DNA of 64,000 nucleotides, from assembly GCA_001768565.1 (NCBI GenBank), contig MEOE01000011.1, positions 76,567 to 140,566 of the forward strand. The letters run 5' to 3'. The position numbers were made by a program, and so were the translations under genes. Numbering within the stretch: position 1 is the first letter of the stretch; each line of letters starts with the position of its first letter. Positions 1-8,091 of this stretch are shown in pieces. This DNA comes from Bacteroidetes bacterium GWF2_33_16 (GTDB lineage Bacteria > Bacteroidota > Bacteroidia > Bacteroidales > UBA12077). Below the pieces are notes generated by a model. It searched no databases. It was not told where the DNA came from and worked only from the letters and a program-made list of their open reading frames with translations.

Positions 1-1
1 G

Positions 2-1249
2 AATCTGGATACACGTCTTAACCGCGCAATGGATGCGCTGCAATGTCCGCCTGATGATCAACCAATAAAAGAATTATCTGGTGGTGAGCGTCGTAGGGTT
101 GCTCTCTGTCGATTATTATTGAAAGAACCAGATATTTTATTATTGGATGAGCCTACAAACCACCTCGATGCCGAAAGTATGCAATGGCTCGAACAACATT
201 TGCAGCAATATAAAGGCACCGTTATTTGTATTACACACGATAGGTATTTTCTTGATAATGTTGCTGGTTGGATTCTTGAACTTGATCGTGGCGAAGGTAT
301 TCCATGGAAAGGAAATTATACATCCTGGCTTGAACAAAAAACCAAGCGTATGGAGATGGAGGAGAAAGGAGTATCTAAGCGAAGAAAAACTCTTGAACGA
401 GAACTTGAATGGGTTCGTATGGCTCCAAAAGCACGACATGCAAAATCAAAAGCACGTTTACAGGCATATGATAAAATGCTAAACGAGGATGTAAAACAGA
501 AAGAAGATAAACTCGAAATCTATATTCCAAATGGTCCTCGTTTGGGTGATAAGGTTATTCAAATGCAAGGAGTTAGTAAATCATATGGTGATAAGGTTTT
601 AATTCAGGATTTAACATTTTCGTTACCACCAGCTGGAATTATTGGAGTTATTGGTCCAAATGGTGCTGGTAAAACCACTTTGTTCCGCATGATTATGGGA
701 TTGGAAAAACAAGATACAGGTGATGTTCAAATTGGCGAAACGGTTAAAATAAGCTATGTAGATCAAACACATAAAGCCATTGATCCGCAAAAGTCAGTTT
801 ATGAGGTAATCTCCGATGGCTTAGATAATATTCAGTTGGGTGGACGATTAATAAACTCACGTGCTTATGTGGGGAGATTTAATTTTTCAGGTGCCGATCA
901 GGAGAAAAAATGTGGAGTTCTTTCGGGGGGAGAACGAAACAGGTTACATCTTTCACTAGCATTAAAAAGCGAAGGAAACGTATTGTTGCTCGATGAGCCT
1001 ACTAACGATATTGATGTAAATACCTTGCGTGCGCTGGAAGAAGGTTTGGAAGGTTTTGCCGGTTGTGCAGTAGTTATTAGTCACGACCGTTGGTTTTTAG
1101 ACCGCATTGCGACCCATATATTAGCATACGAAGGCGATGGTCATGTGCATTTCTTCGAAGGCTCATTCTCAGAATATGAAGAAAACAGACGTAAACGATT
1201 AGGCTCTGATACTCCAAAACGATTCAAATATAAAAAACTGGCTAAATAA
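2..1249 (+). CDS. ettA: Energy-dependent translational throttle protein EttA (ABC-F), 5' end outside window
   Basis: The reading frame is open from base 2, so the first part of the gene lies upstream; 415 residues are visible of the roughly 555 usual for EttA. The first ABC domain lacks its Walker A, but its signature LSGGERRR and Walker [12 protein letters not shown] are present. A charged linker follows, then a complete second ABC domain with [17 protein letters not shown] and [11 protein letters not shown]. There are no membrane segments, as expected for a soluble ABC-F protein. The EttA-specific stretches [12 protein letters not shown] and [10 protein letters not shown], and the C-terminal KYKKLAK, separate it from Uup or YheS. 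EttA binds the ribosomal E site and gates the first elongation step according to ATP/ADP level (family knowledge). Confidence 0.96.
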   Translation, partial: NLDTRLNRAMDALQCPPDDQPIKELSGGERRRVALCRLLLKEPDILLLDEPTNHLDAESMQWLEQHLQQYKGTVICITHDRYFLDNVAGWILELDRGEGIPWKGNYTSWLEQKTKRMEMEEKGVSKRRKTLERELEWVRMAPKARHAKSKARLQAYDKMLNEDVKQKEDKLEIYIPNGPRLGDKVIQMQGVSKSYGDKVLIQDLTFSLPPAGIIGVIGPNGAGKTTLFRMIMGLEKQDTGDVQIGETVKISYVDQTHKAIDPQKSVYEVISDGLDNIQLGGRLINSRAYVGRFNFSGADQEKKCGVLSGGERNRLHLSLALKSEGNVLLLDEPTNDIDVNTLRALEEGLEGFAGCAVVISHDRWFLDRIATHILAYEGDGHVHFFEGSFSEYEENRRKRLGSDTPKRFKYKKLAK

Positions 1250-1261
1250 CCCTTATTATAG

Positions 1262-1297
1262 AACACAGATGACACAGATTTATATGATTAACACATA
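1262..1297. repeat. Short degenerate direct repeat, ACACAGAT units
   Basis: Two adjacent 9-bp units, AACACAGAT and GACACAGAT, are followed by a weaker TAACACATA unit, in the short gap between ettA and the next gene. Motifs of this ACACAGAT type are scattered through many Bacteroidota intergenic regions; that is recollection, not a search result. Function is unknown. Confidence 0.4.
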
Positions 1298-1334
1298 TAG
1301 AATCGTTAAACAGTATCTTAAAGACAATAATTAA

Positions 1335-1913
1335 ATGAAAAAAATTCTAATTATTAACGCAAATCCTGATAAGGATAGCATGTGTGCGATGTTTGCCGAA
1401 AGTTATAAAAAGGGAGCAAAATTGGCTGGTGCAGAATGCAAATTAGTTAATCTGATTGATCTGCAATTCGATCCGGTTTTACATTTTGGATACCGAAAGA
1501 GAACAGAGCTAGAGCCAGACTTAGTTCAGGTACAAAAAGATATTGTTGAAGCCAATCACCTTGTTTTTGTATATCCAACCTGGTGGAGTACTTACCCAGC
1601 TTTATTAAAAGGATTTATCGACCGGGTATTTTTACCCAAATTTGCTTTTAAATATCGTGAGAACTCATTGCTTTGGGATAAATTATTAACCGGAAAATCT
1701 GCACGATTAATTGTTACAATGGATACACCCAAATGGTATTATTGGTTGGTTTATAAAAGTCCGGGACATAACTCCTTAAAAAAAGGAATTTTAGAATTCT
1801 GCGGAATAAAGCCTGTAAAGATCTCAGCATTTGGTCCGGTTAAAACATCAGATGAAGCAAAAAGACAGAAGTGGATTACAAAAGTTGAAGAATTGGGAAG
1901 AAAACAGATTTAG
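1335..1913 (+). CDS. NAD(P)H-dependent quinone oxidoreductase, flavodoxin-like fold
   Basis: This 192-residue cytosolic protein has the Flavodoxin_2 layout. An N-terminal beta-strand and phosphate-loop region (KKILIINANPDKDSM, residues 2-16) is followed around residues 77-98 by the FMN/substrate stretch FVYPTWWSTYPALLKGFIDR, typical of the NQO1/KefF/YwrO group. The length fits. The expected reaction is two-electron reduction of quinones using NAD(P)H with bound FMN. The ATG start directly precedes the first strand. The next gene starts 49 bp downstream and may be co-transcribed, though it is functionally unrelated. The exact substrate cannot be read from the sequence. Confidence 0.88.
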   Translation: MKKILIINANPDKDSMCAMFAESYKKGAKLAGAECKLVNLIDLQFDPVLHFGYRKRTELEPDLVQVQKDIVEANHLVFVYPTWWSTYPALLKGFIDRVFLPKFAFKYRENSLLWDKLLTGKSARLIVTMDTPKWYYWLVYKSPGHNSLKKGILEFCGIKPVKISAFGPVKTSDEAKRQKWITKVEELGRKQI

Positions 1914-1962
1914 TATAAATTTTGTAAGGAGGTCAAATAGTGTTTTTCAAAACTTGCTGATT

Positions 1963-3237
1963 ATGAAAACAAAGATTTTGGTTGTTTTATTCATTCTGCT
2001 TTTTAGTAATTTATTTGCACAAAATCAGGATTATGCAATGATTTATATTTATCGAACTGGAGTTTTTACTGCCATTTTTGATTATCCAGTAATTTTCAAC
2101 AATGTTATAGTGCATAAAATGCCTTACCATAATAAGTTATCATACAAAATATATTCGGAAGGTAAATTAAATATTGAGCTGGCTGGAAATGTAAAAATTA
2201 ACCTTGATATTAAACATGGTAAAAGCTATTATATTAAAAGTCCGAATACAGGATTATCCAAAATTGTAACTGAAGAAGTTGGTAAAAAAGAGTTTAATAA
2301 AGAAATAGATCAGCCACATTTGTACACAAGACTAGAAGAAGATATTGAGAATCCAATAATAAAAAATAGCAGTTATACTAAAAAATATTATGCATCGGAA
2401 GAAAAGAAGCCTGAAACCAAACAAAAATATTCAATCTCTGATGTTGATATTAATATTCCAATAGCCGAAAGAAAAAATGAAAATAAATATGCTTTAATAA
2501 TAGGTAATGAAGATTATAGCTCTTATCAGACAAGCCTAAACAATGAATCAAATGTTGATTATGCAGTAAATGATGCACGTATTTTTAAAGAATACGCAAA
2601 AGCTACTTTGGGTATTCCTGAGGAGAATATCATTTATCTTGAGAATGCAAAAGCGGTTGAAATGAGCCGTGCAATTAAAACATTAACAACAGTAATAAAA
2701 AACACAAATGGTAAAGGTGATATTTTATTTTATTATGCTGGCCATGGTTTTCCTGATGAAATAGATAAGGAGCCTTATTTAATTCCTGTGGATGTTAGTG
2801 GTTCTGATTTACAGTTTGCCGTAAAGCTTAACGATTTGTATGCACAACTATCTGAATATCCATCACAAAAAGTAACCGTTTTTCTGGATGCATGTTTCAG
2901 CGGTGGATCACGAAACCAGGGCTTACTTGCAGCCAGAGGTGTTAAGATAAAACCTAAAGAAAATATTTTAAAAGGTAATCTTATCGTTTTTTCTGCTAGT
3001 AGCGGTGAGCAATCATCATTGTCTTATAAAGATAAAAGTCATGGAATGTTCACATATTACCTGCTAAAGAAAATACAGGAAACTGGAGGTAATATTACCT
3101 ATAAAGAATTATCTGATTATTTAACCGAACATGTATCCATTAAGTCAGCAATTATAAATCAGAAAGAACAAAATCCACAGACTTTAATAAGTGTTTCAAT
3201 TAAGGAATATTGGCAAAATTTGAATCTATATAAATAA
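1963..3237 (+). CDS. Secreted caspase-family (peptidase C14-like) protein with DUF2846-like N-terminus
   Basis: The ATG at 1963 was chosen because it opens a clean signal peptide (KTKILVVLFILLFSNLFA); the frame extends 44 codons further up but overlaps the previous gene. The protein has 424 residues. Residues about 22-90 (YAMIYIYRTG..., a beta-rich segment) resemble the DUF2846 fold of lipoproteins. From about residue 175 there is a caspase/metacaspase-like p20 domain: YALIIGNEDY, then the catalytic histidine in FYYAGHGFP (His261) and the nucleophile in FLDACFSGG (Cys311). Both dyad residues are intact, so an active cysteine endopeptidase exported to the periplasm or surface is inferred. Substrate is unknown. 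It could also be a regulatory pseudo-caspase. Confidence 0.85.
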   Translation: MKTKILVVLFILLFSNLFAQNQDYAMIYIYRTGVFTAIFDYPVIFNNVIVHKMPYHNKLSYKIYSEGKLNIELAGNVKINLDIKHGKSYYIKSPNTGLSKIVTEEVGKKEFNKEIDQPHLYTRLEEDIENPIIKNSSYTKKYYASEEKKPETKQKYSISDVDINIPIAERKNENKYALIIGNEDYSSYQTSLNNESNVDYAVNDARIFKEYAKATLGIPEENIIYLENAKAVEMSRAIKTLTTVIKNTNGKGDILFYYAGHGFPDEIDKEPYLIPVDVSGSDLQFAVKLNDLYAQLSEYPSQKVTVFLDACFSGGSRNQGLLAARGVKIKPKENILKGNLIVFSASSGEQSSLSYKDKSHGMFTYYLLKKIQETGGNITYKELSDYLTEHVSIKSAIINQKEQNPQTLISVSIKEYWQNLNLYK

Positions 3238-3331
3238 TTTTAAAAATATTTTTTATTCGTAAAATCCTACTTATAGTTGTTTTTATTGATTTTGTATAGA
3301 AAAATATCAATGTTTTCTTTACTTGGCAGAA

Positions 3332-3832
3332 TTACCATCTAAATCCAATAGCAAATGTTGGCAATGGCAAGAAAGCAGGTAAATCAAAAAACGACTCGCC
3401 TTGATCAGATCCAAGATAGATCCAATTTAACCCTGCTTTTAAAACCAAGAAATTCTGTTGTGATTGATATTGATATCCTAGATAAACAGGGAAAAGATGT
3501 TCTTTATTCTTAAAATCTAATGAAGCTCCAAAACTTGCTTCAAAGAAATGCTTATTACCATATAGAAGGCCTAAATGAGGAAATAATGTATAAACATTTT
3601 CGTACGATATTGTGTATGGGTAGTATTGAACACCAATACCTAAAAATGGCTTGCTTTTGGTTGATGAATTAAATACAAAATCGTATTTAATACTATATGA
3701 ATATACTAATGTTGATGCTTCAAGAGATACGATATTTATTGGGGATTCTTTATTTACAGTCTCCTGTGAAAAGAGGTTGAAACTTGATATTAAAAGAAAT
3801 GTTAAAATTATTATAAGAGAATTTACCTTCAT
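3332..3832 (-). CDS. Small secreted protein, probable outer-membrane beta-barrel
   Basis: The 166-residue product begins with a signal peptide ending near FNLFSQ (about residue 22). The rest alternates hydrophobic and polar residues with many aromatic residues (FLGIGVQYYP, LFPHLGLLYGN, YLGYQYQSQQNF) and ends in FAIGFRW, an aromatic C-terminus typical of outer-membrane barrels. No named family is recognised. It lies on the same strand as the sigma-factor cluster to its right but 139 bp beyond it, so it may or may not be part of that transcription unit. Confidence 0.65.
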   Translation of the reverse strand: MKVNSLIIILTFLLISSFNLFSQETVNKESPINIVSLEASTLVYSYSIKYDFVFNSSTKSKPFLGIGVQYYPYTISYENVYTLFPHLGLLYGNKHFFEASFGASLDFKNKEHLFPVYLGYQYQSQQNFLVLKAGLNWIYLGSDQGESFFDLPAFLPLPTFAIGFRW

Positions 3833-3971
3833 AGTATTTTTTTTAGATATTCAAGAAATCAAATATTTTAGCTAATATAGTAATAATTTCAAATCAATAA
3901 CGATTGTAGGCCTTATGAAGGTTATTGCATTTGTTATTAGGGTGTTTATCATAACTAAATTGGGTATTTAT

Positions 3972-4889
3972 TCAATTAATATAAATATTACTATACTTAT
4001 TTTGGATTTTAATTCTGCTTGAAGGATTTTCCAAATAATACCTAAATTCAATTTTGTTAAATTTCTTATTACTGGTATCTAATAAAATCTTTGTCTTATC
4101 TTTAATGTAGCAATCATTAATATAAAAGATGCCAGATTCAGCAACAATATCCCAATTACATTCAATGCATTCAGTATTTGATATATTAATTTCTGTACCT
4201 ACCGACATAATAGTAAGAACAGTAACGGACTTATTGAGTTCAAAATTTATAGAACCCATGTTTGACTTTATATTGAAAGACCCTTTAATGTTTTTAAAGT
4301 TATTTGATACGTTTGTCAAGTTTAATTTACATAGTAATTTGCTATTATGAATGAACAAATCTCCTATATGTTGAGTAATGTCAAAATCTCCCATTGATTC
4401 TTTAATAACTAAATTGCCAAATTTAATATCCATTGTGTAATTACCAATTACTCCATTTACATTAATATCTCCTAATGTATTTTTAATGTTAACATAAATA
4501 TTGGCGGGTATTTCTAAAGTATATACAGCTTTAATACTTCCTGATATTTCATTATTATTTGAAAGCATTATAAAATTGCGTATTGTAATTTCTTGTTTTG
4601 TATCTCTTATTATATGGTGTAAACAAGCAAGTTGTTCTTTGGCGATTTTAATATCAGTATTTGATGATATCAATTTTAAATTCATTTTAAATTCATTGTT
4701 CTTTGATGCAGTTATCTGAAAATCTGCTTTTTCAGCGTCAATAACTATTTTTGTTTTTGATGAAATAGTAAAGGTTTTAATTATTTCTTTGGTTATCATA
4801 TTTGTTTTAACCTGCGTATATGCATTTTCTGGCAGGATAAGTAACACGAATAAACAAATTAACCCAATATTTTTTAAAATAAATTTCAT
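3972..4889 (-). CDS. DUF4097-like secreted beta-solenoid (putative adhesin) protein
   Basis: The start at 4889 was chosen because it opens a signal peptide (KFILKNIGLICLFVLLILP); the frame runs 13 codons further up but would overlap the upstream gene. The mature 280 or so residues are low in aromatics and built of short repeated strands such as VNIKNTLGDINVNGVIGNY, KFGNLVIKESMGDFDI and HIGDLFIHNSK. This is the pattern of DUF4097/putative-adhesin proteins, a right-handed beta stack. Ten bases separate it from the preceding outer-membrane-type gene, so it is the last gene of the ECF-sigma operon. A surface or periplasmic location is inferred; the ligand is unknown. Confidence 0.7.
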   Translation of the reverse strand: MKFILKNIGLICLFVLLILPENAYTQVKTNMITKEIIKTFTISSKTKIVIDAEKADFQITASKNNEFKMNLKLISSNTDIKIAKEQLACLHHIIRDTKQEITIRNFIMLSNNNEISGSIKAVYTLEIPANIYVNIKNTLGDINVNGVIGNYTMDIKFGNLVIKESMGDFDITQHIGDLFIHNSKLLCKLNLTNVSNNFKNIKGSFNIKSNMGSINFELNKSVTVLTIMSVGTEINISNTECIECNWDIVAESGIFYINDCYIKDKTKILLDTSNKKFNKIEFRYYLENPSSRIKIQNKYSNIYIN

Positions 4890-4899
4890 ATTATAAATT

Positions 4900-5688
4900 T
4901 TATCTTCTTTTAAAAGAGCTAAAAGCAAATCCAGCTTTTATATTTATTTCCGGCATAAAATATAAGCAGTCGAAATTTTTGTTTGTACCGATTCCCATTT
5001 TTATTTCTGATTTTATATAGCCAATATTACCTATGCGCCTTTGCAAGCCATACCCAATTTTTAGAAAACCAGTACTTTCATGCGGGTAATGTTTTCCAAA
5101 AATTAATTGTCTATTGTAGTGATATGTATTATCTGTAGTAAAATATGTTTCCAGAGTAGAAGGATCTACTGATTTAATCAGTCCTAGCGTACCATCATTG
5201 TTAACTCGAAAATAATCGTTATCAAAAAAGAACATATGCGCAGAAAAGCCAACGGAAAAATAATTTGCTGAAAAACCATTCGTGTTTTTTCCCCTTGCTA
5301 TTCTTCTACTTAAGTTATGAAAATATTTAAAATCAGTATTTAGGTTTAAATAGTAAATTCTGGGATAATCTGAAAAGATTAATGAATTGTTAGTTCTTTC
5401 GATTTTCGTGCCTTCATAAATGCATCCGATTCCTTCAAACTCCAGACTTGTTTTATTATTAAGCTTGGTTTCATAACTAATATTAAGCCGACCTAAAGCA
5501 ATCTGGAATAAATCAATTTTAAAAAGATGCTTAACTTCGGTTTTCTCAATTAAAAAGTACTTTAACATTTTATCATATTGCGTAGTTGTTGTATCGTTTA
5601 ATACTTCAATTTTGATGTTTTCATCCTGAGCTATTAATGCTATATTTAGCAATAGCATAAAAAGGAATGTTGTAAATAGTGTCTTCAT
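4900..5688 (-). CDS. Secreted outer-membrane-type protein of the ECF-sigma operon
   Basis: This 262-residue protein has a signal peptide (KTLFTTFLFMLLLNIALIAQ). The mature part contains amphipathic strands rich in Tyr/Phe (IALGRLNISYETKLNN, FSVGFSAHMFFFDND, FLKIGYGLQRRIGN) and ends INIKAGFAFSSFKRR, suggesting an outer-membrane beta-barrel of about 8-12 strands. I do not recognise a specific family. It lies between the anti-sigma-like gene (22 bp upstream) and the DUF4097-like gene (10 bp downstream). That spacing suggests co-transcription under the local ECF sigma factor. Confidence 0.68.
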   Translation of the reverse strand: MKTLFTTFLFMLLLNIALIAQDENIKIEVLNDTTTTQYDKMLKYFLIEKTEVKHLFKIDLFQIALGRLNISYETKLNNKTSLEFEGIGCIYEGTKIERTNNSLIFSDYPRIYYLNLNTDFKYFHNLSRRIARGKNTNGFSANYFSVGFSAHMFFFDNDYFRVNNDGTLGLIKSVDPSTLETYFTTDNTYHYNRQLIFGKHYPHESTGFLKIGYGLQRRIGNIGYIKSEIKMGIGTNKNFDCLYFMPEINIKAGFAFSSFKRR

Positions 5689-5710
5689 TTAATTGTTTAT
5701 ATATTTATTA

Positions 5711-6316
5711 TTATTTGGTAAACATTGCTAACATATATTTTTCAATTTTAGCTTTTTCTCTTTCAATTTTAACCAGGTAATTTCTAATATCCAATTCATT
5801 AAATCTCTCTAATTCTTTTTTTAACCGTTCTTCTTCTAAGATCAAATTCTGGTATAACTCATGTAATTCTAAATAATTTTTATCGTTACAAATTATTGGG
5901 TTGCTTTTACATTGTTCAGCTAGAAGCTGACTATTATCTGTTTTTATGAAATTAAAATCCATATTTGTTTCTTTACTTGAATCAGGTATAATAGCTGTTT
6001 CATAAAATATTTTGTAATTAGTTAAGTTTTTTAATTTATAAAATCGGAATAAAGTAGTGGTTCCAATAAGTAATAGTATTACTGCAGCAACCTTTACATA
6101 ATTGAAATAGATTTTCTTTTTATTGTTTCTTTGTAACTGTACTTCAATTTTATTCCAGATTCTTTCAGGGGCTTTATATTGAGGAAGTTTATTTCCTATT
6201 TCATTTAGGCTTTTATTTACAGAATCTAATTCATTCTCAATATTATTCCAAACCCTATCATTTGGGGTATATCTAGGAAGCTTATTAGATAAATTGTTTG
6301 ATATATGTTTTTTCAT
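5711..6316 (-). CDS. Single-pass membrane protein, probable anti-sigma factor
   Basis: The 201-residue protein has a cytosolic N-terminus, one hydrophobic segment (about residues 75-92, VKVAAVILLLIGTTTLF) and an outer domain ending in a charged coiled-coil-like helix (LEEERLKKELERFNELD). It starts 11 bp after the ECF sigma gene, the usual place for an anti-sigma factor. It has no zinc-type HxxxCxxC motif. The cytosolic part contains an internal duplication: NKLPRYTPNDRVWNNIENEL (11-30) and NKLPQYKAPERIWNKIEVQL (42-61) share 11 of 20 residues. These helices are the likely sigma-binding part (inference). Confidence 0.75.
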   Translation of the reverse strand: MKKHISNNLSNKLPRYTPNDRVWNNIENELDSVNKSLNEIGNKLPQYKAPERIWNKIEVQLQRNNKKKIYFNYVKVAAVILLLIGTTTLFRFYKLKNLTNYKIFYETAIIPDSSKETNMDFNFIKTDNSQLLAEQCKSNPIICNDKNYLELHELYQNLILEEERLKKELERFNELDIRNYLVKIEREKAKIEKYMLAMFTK

Positions 6317-6327
6317 TTCACCAAACT

Positions 6328-6861
6328 TTATTTATACATTGAGACTAATTGTTTTTGCAATTGTTTTTTTGCATGAAAGAGTTGCGATTTCGAAGTTCCT
6401 TCAGAAATATTCAGGATTTCGCTTACTTCTTTATGTTTGTATCCTTCAACTTCAATTAGCAGAAAAACTGTTCTGTAACCCTTATCTAAATTTAATATTG
6501 CTTTCTCAATATGTTCACCTGATAAATTATCATCTATAATAAATTCATTATTTATTTCAATATCATTAACAGATTCATGTAAAAAAGATGCTTTGGTACA
6601 TTTAATAGCATTTCTTATAAGAATAGTTTTTATCCAGGCTCCCAGAGTTGATCTTCCTTGAAAAGACTGTAAATTCAAAAATACACTTACAAATGTTTCC
6701 TGTAGGGTATCTTCTGCATCATCATGATTGCCAATTATTCTATAAGCTAAGGTGTACATAGCGTTCTTGTATTTATCATAAAGTTCTTTCTGTGCGAGCC
6801 TGTCTTGCTTTAAACATTTATTAATTAGCTCGGCATCGCTATTCCACAATTTCAAATTCAT
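6328..6861 (-). CDS. RNA polymerase sigma factor, ECF subfamily
   Basis: The 177-residue protein has region 2 at about residues 20-90 (YDKYKNAMYTLAYRIIGNHD, then DAEDTLQETFVSVFLNL) and region 4 at about 125-172 (GYRTVFLLIEVEGYKHKEVS, then ISEGTSKSQLFHAKKQLQ). It has no region 1.1 or 3 and no extra C-terminal domain. It heads a cluster with a membrane anti-sigma-like protein and two envelope proteins. The expected role is to redirect RNA polymerase to envelope genes when the anti-sigma factor releases it. The inducing signal cannot be read from the sequence. Confidence 0.95.
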   Translation of the reverse strand: MNLKLWNSDAELINKCLKQDRLAQKELYDKYKNAMYTLAYRIIGNHDDAEDTLQETFVSVFLNLQSFQGRSTLGAWIKTILIRNAIKCTKASFLHESVNDIEINNEFIIDDNLSGEHIEKAILNLDKGYRTVFLLIEVEGYKHKEVSEILNISEGTSKSQLFHAKKQLQKQLVSMYK

Positions 6862-6886
6862 TAATTCAAATTTTCACATTAAAGAG

Positions 6887-6921
6887 CAAATCTATTATAG
6901 AAAGGTTGTATGGGTACCAAA
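6887..6921 (-). promoter_or_regulatory. Putative Bacteroidota-type promoter for the ECF operon
   Basis: Read on the minus strand, a -7 box TAGATTTG (6894 to 6887) matches TAnnTTTG. A TTTG (6921 to 6918) lies 23 bp upstream, slightly longer than the usual 19-21. Transcription would begin about 20 bp before the ATG at 6861. This is a housekeeping-type promoter, so basal expression is predicted, with any autoregulation from another site. Confidence 0.4.
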
Positions 6922-7005
6922 TTTAAATAAGAAATACAATATTTAATTTTTACAAATGCTATTAAATCAGGCTGCAAGCTATTTTTTTTAGGAAGAAATA
7001 TTTTT

Positions 7006-7740
7006 TTATCTAACAGTTATATGTATACACTTTGTTTGGTTTTCGAGCAGAACGTAGCATTTACCTTGCTCCTGAAGTTTGATTAGTTCTACTAAAAGTA
7101 GATTTCGTAACCGGTACGAATAAACAGGTTCTTTTTTACCTGATTCATAAAATTGTGTTTGCGCCAGATCGAAAGTTAAACCATAGTAATGAGACGAATT
7201 ATTAGGTGTAGCATTTACATTCGATTTACGCAGTCCTTTTTGATCATTGGTAGTTCGTAAAACAGATGATATTGAGAAACGATATTTGCGCAAACCCAAC
7301 TCGTTTAATCTATTATGAAACCTTAAACCTAAAATATTAAGGAAATCATATGCATCGTCTTTTAAGTAGGGCAGGGAATGTGACAAAAAAGGAACATCAT
7401 AATATTTAGTGTCTTTTAATTTTTTTAAATCAAACTTACCAATATATTCTCCGGGATTTTTCTCAAACTCTTGTCGGGATTTAATGGGTGAAGTAATTCC
7501 TTTACTTTGTGCAACCTGCAAATGAAATGCATTTGGATATTTCTTTAATGCTTTTAACTCATTGTTTGTTAGAACTTCAACTCTAACATGTTCAATTGAT
7601 TTTCCTTTAAATAATGGGAAAACATATTTAACTGATATAAAGAAAATAGCAAAAACACTAATAATGATGAAAAAGTTTCGCTTAACAAAGCGTAGCAACT
7701 TTATAATTTTCCAATATAGCTCCGAATCAAGTGATGACAT
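7006..7740 (-). CDS. Membrane-anchored M15/VanY-like peptidase-fold protein (DUF5715-like)
   Basis: The ATG at 7740 gives 244 residues; a TTG seven codons upstream is less likely. An N-terminal hydrophobic segment (about residues 22-42, FFIIISVFAIFFISVKYVFP) anchors the protein, leaving the rest in the periplasm. The C-terminal half carries SSHYYGLTFD, matching the SxHxxGxxxD zinc-ligand motif of D-Ala-D-Ala carboxypeptidases (M15), and a later CIHITVR that could supply the third ligand. An upstream arginine in SSVLRTTNDQ also fits that fold. A role in peptidoglycan trimming is inferred. It is monocistronic, with unrelated genes on both sides. Confidence 0.68.
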   Translation of the reverse strand: MSSLDSELYWKIIKLLRFVKRNFFIIISVFAIFFISVKYVFPLFKGKSIEHVRVEVLTNNELKALKKYPNAFHLQVAQSKGITSPIKSRQEFEKNPGEYIGKFDLKKLKDTKYYDVPFLSHSLPYLKDDAYDFLNILGLRFHNRLNELGLRKYRFSISSVLRTTNDQKGLRKSNVNATPNNSSHYYGLTFDLAQTQFYESGKKEPVYSYRLRNLLLVELIKLQEQGKCYVLLENQTKCIHITVR

Positions 7741-8091
7741 AGAATGAATCCCAATTTCCAAATTATTTCCAAAACGAAGATAAATAAAGCCAATAGATTA
7801 AAATTGCATTTGTTAAAAAAGTAATTATATAAGATATTAACAAAAAGAAGTGAGCTAAAATGAGCTAAAGTGACTAAAGTGACTAAAGTGACTAAAGTGA
7901 CTAAAGTGCCTAAAGTTAAAAGTTTACCTTTTAAAGTAATCTACTCTAAGCTCTATGCCCTTTGCACTTTGCCAATTAAACTATTTTATTAATTATCCAT
8001 CTAAAATCTGATCTTGTACTTAAATTGCCTTTTAGTTTAAAAACAGTTTTATTTGTAATTACCAACTTCGAAATTATAAAAACTAATAAAT
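7741..8091. other. Gene-free spacer between divergent genes, holding short repeats
   Basis: This 351-bp gap separates two divergently transcribed genes. It contains the tandem TGACTAAAG block at 7851-7915 and, at about 7947-7972, a pyrimidine-rich stretch with CCCTTTGCACTTTGCC that looks like another common dispersed-repeat motif. I found no convincing ORF or RNA gene and no clear two-box promoter. Confidence 0.6.
7851..7915. repeat. Short tandem repeat, TGA(N)CTAAAG family
   Basis: Seven consecutive units are visible: TGAGCTAAAA, TGAGCTAAAG, four exact copies of TGACTAAAG, then TGCCTAAAG. The unit length changes from 10 to 9 bp within the block. A related block lies at 42465-42504. There are no unique spacers, so this is not a CRISPR array. 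Confidence 0.9.

Noticed and set aside
1831..1962. Longer start for the caspase gene
   Set aside because: It would overlap the quinone reductase gene and bury the signal peptide.
1963..3237. Anti-phage caspase defence module
   Set aside because: A signal peptide exports the protein and no sensor, effector or nucleotide-signalling gene lies nearby.
7851..7915. CRISPR array
   Set aside because: Units are 9-10 bp and contiguous, with no spacers and no cas genes in the window.
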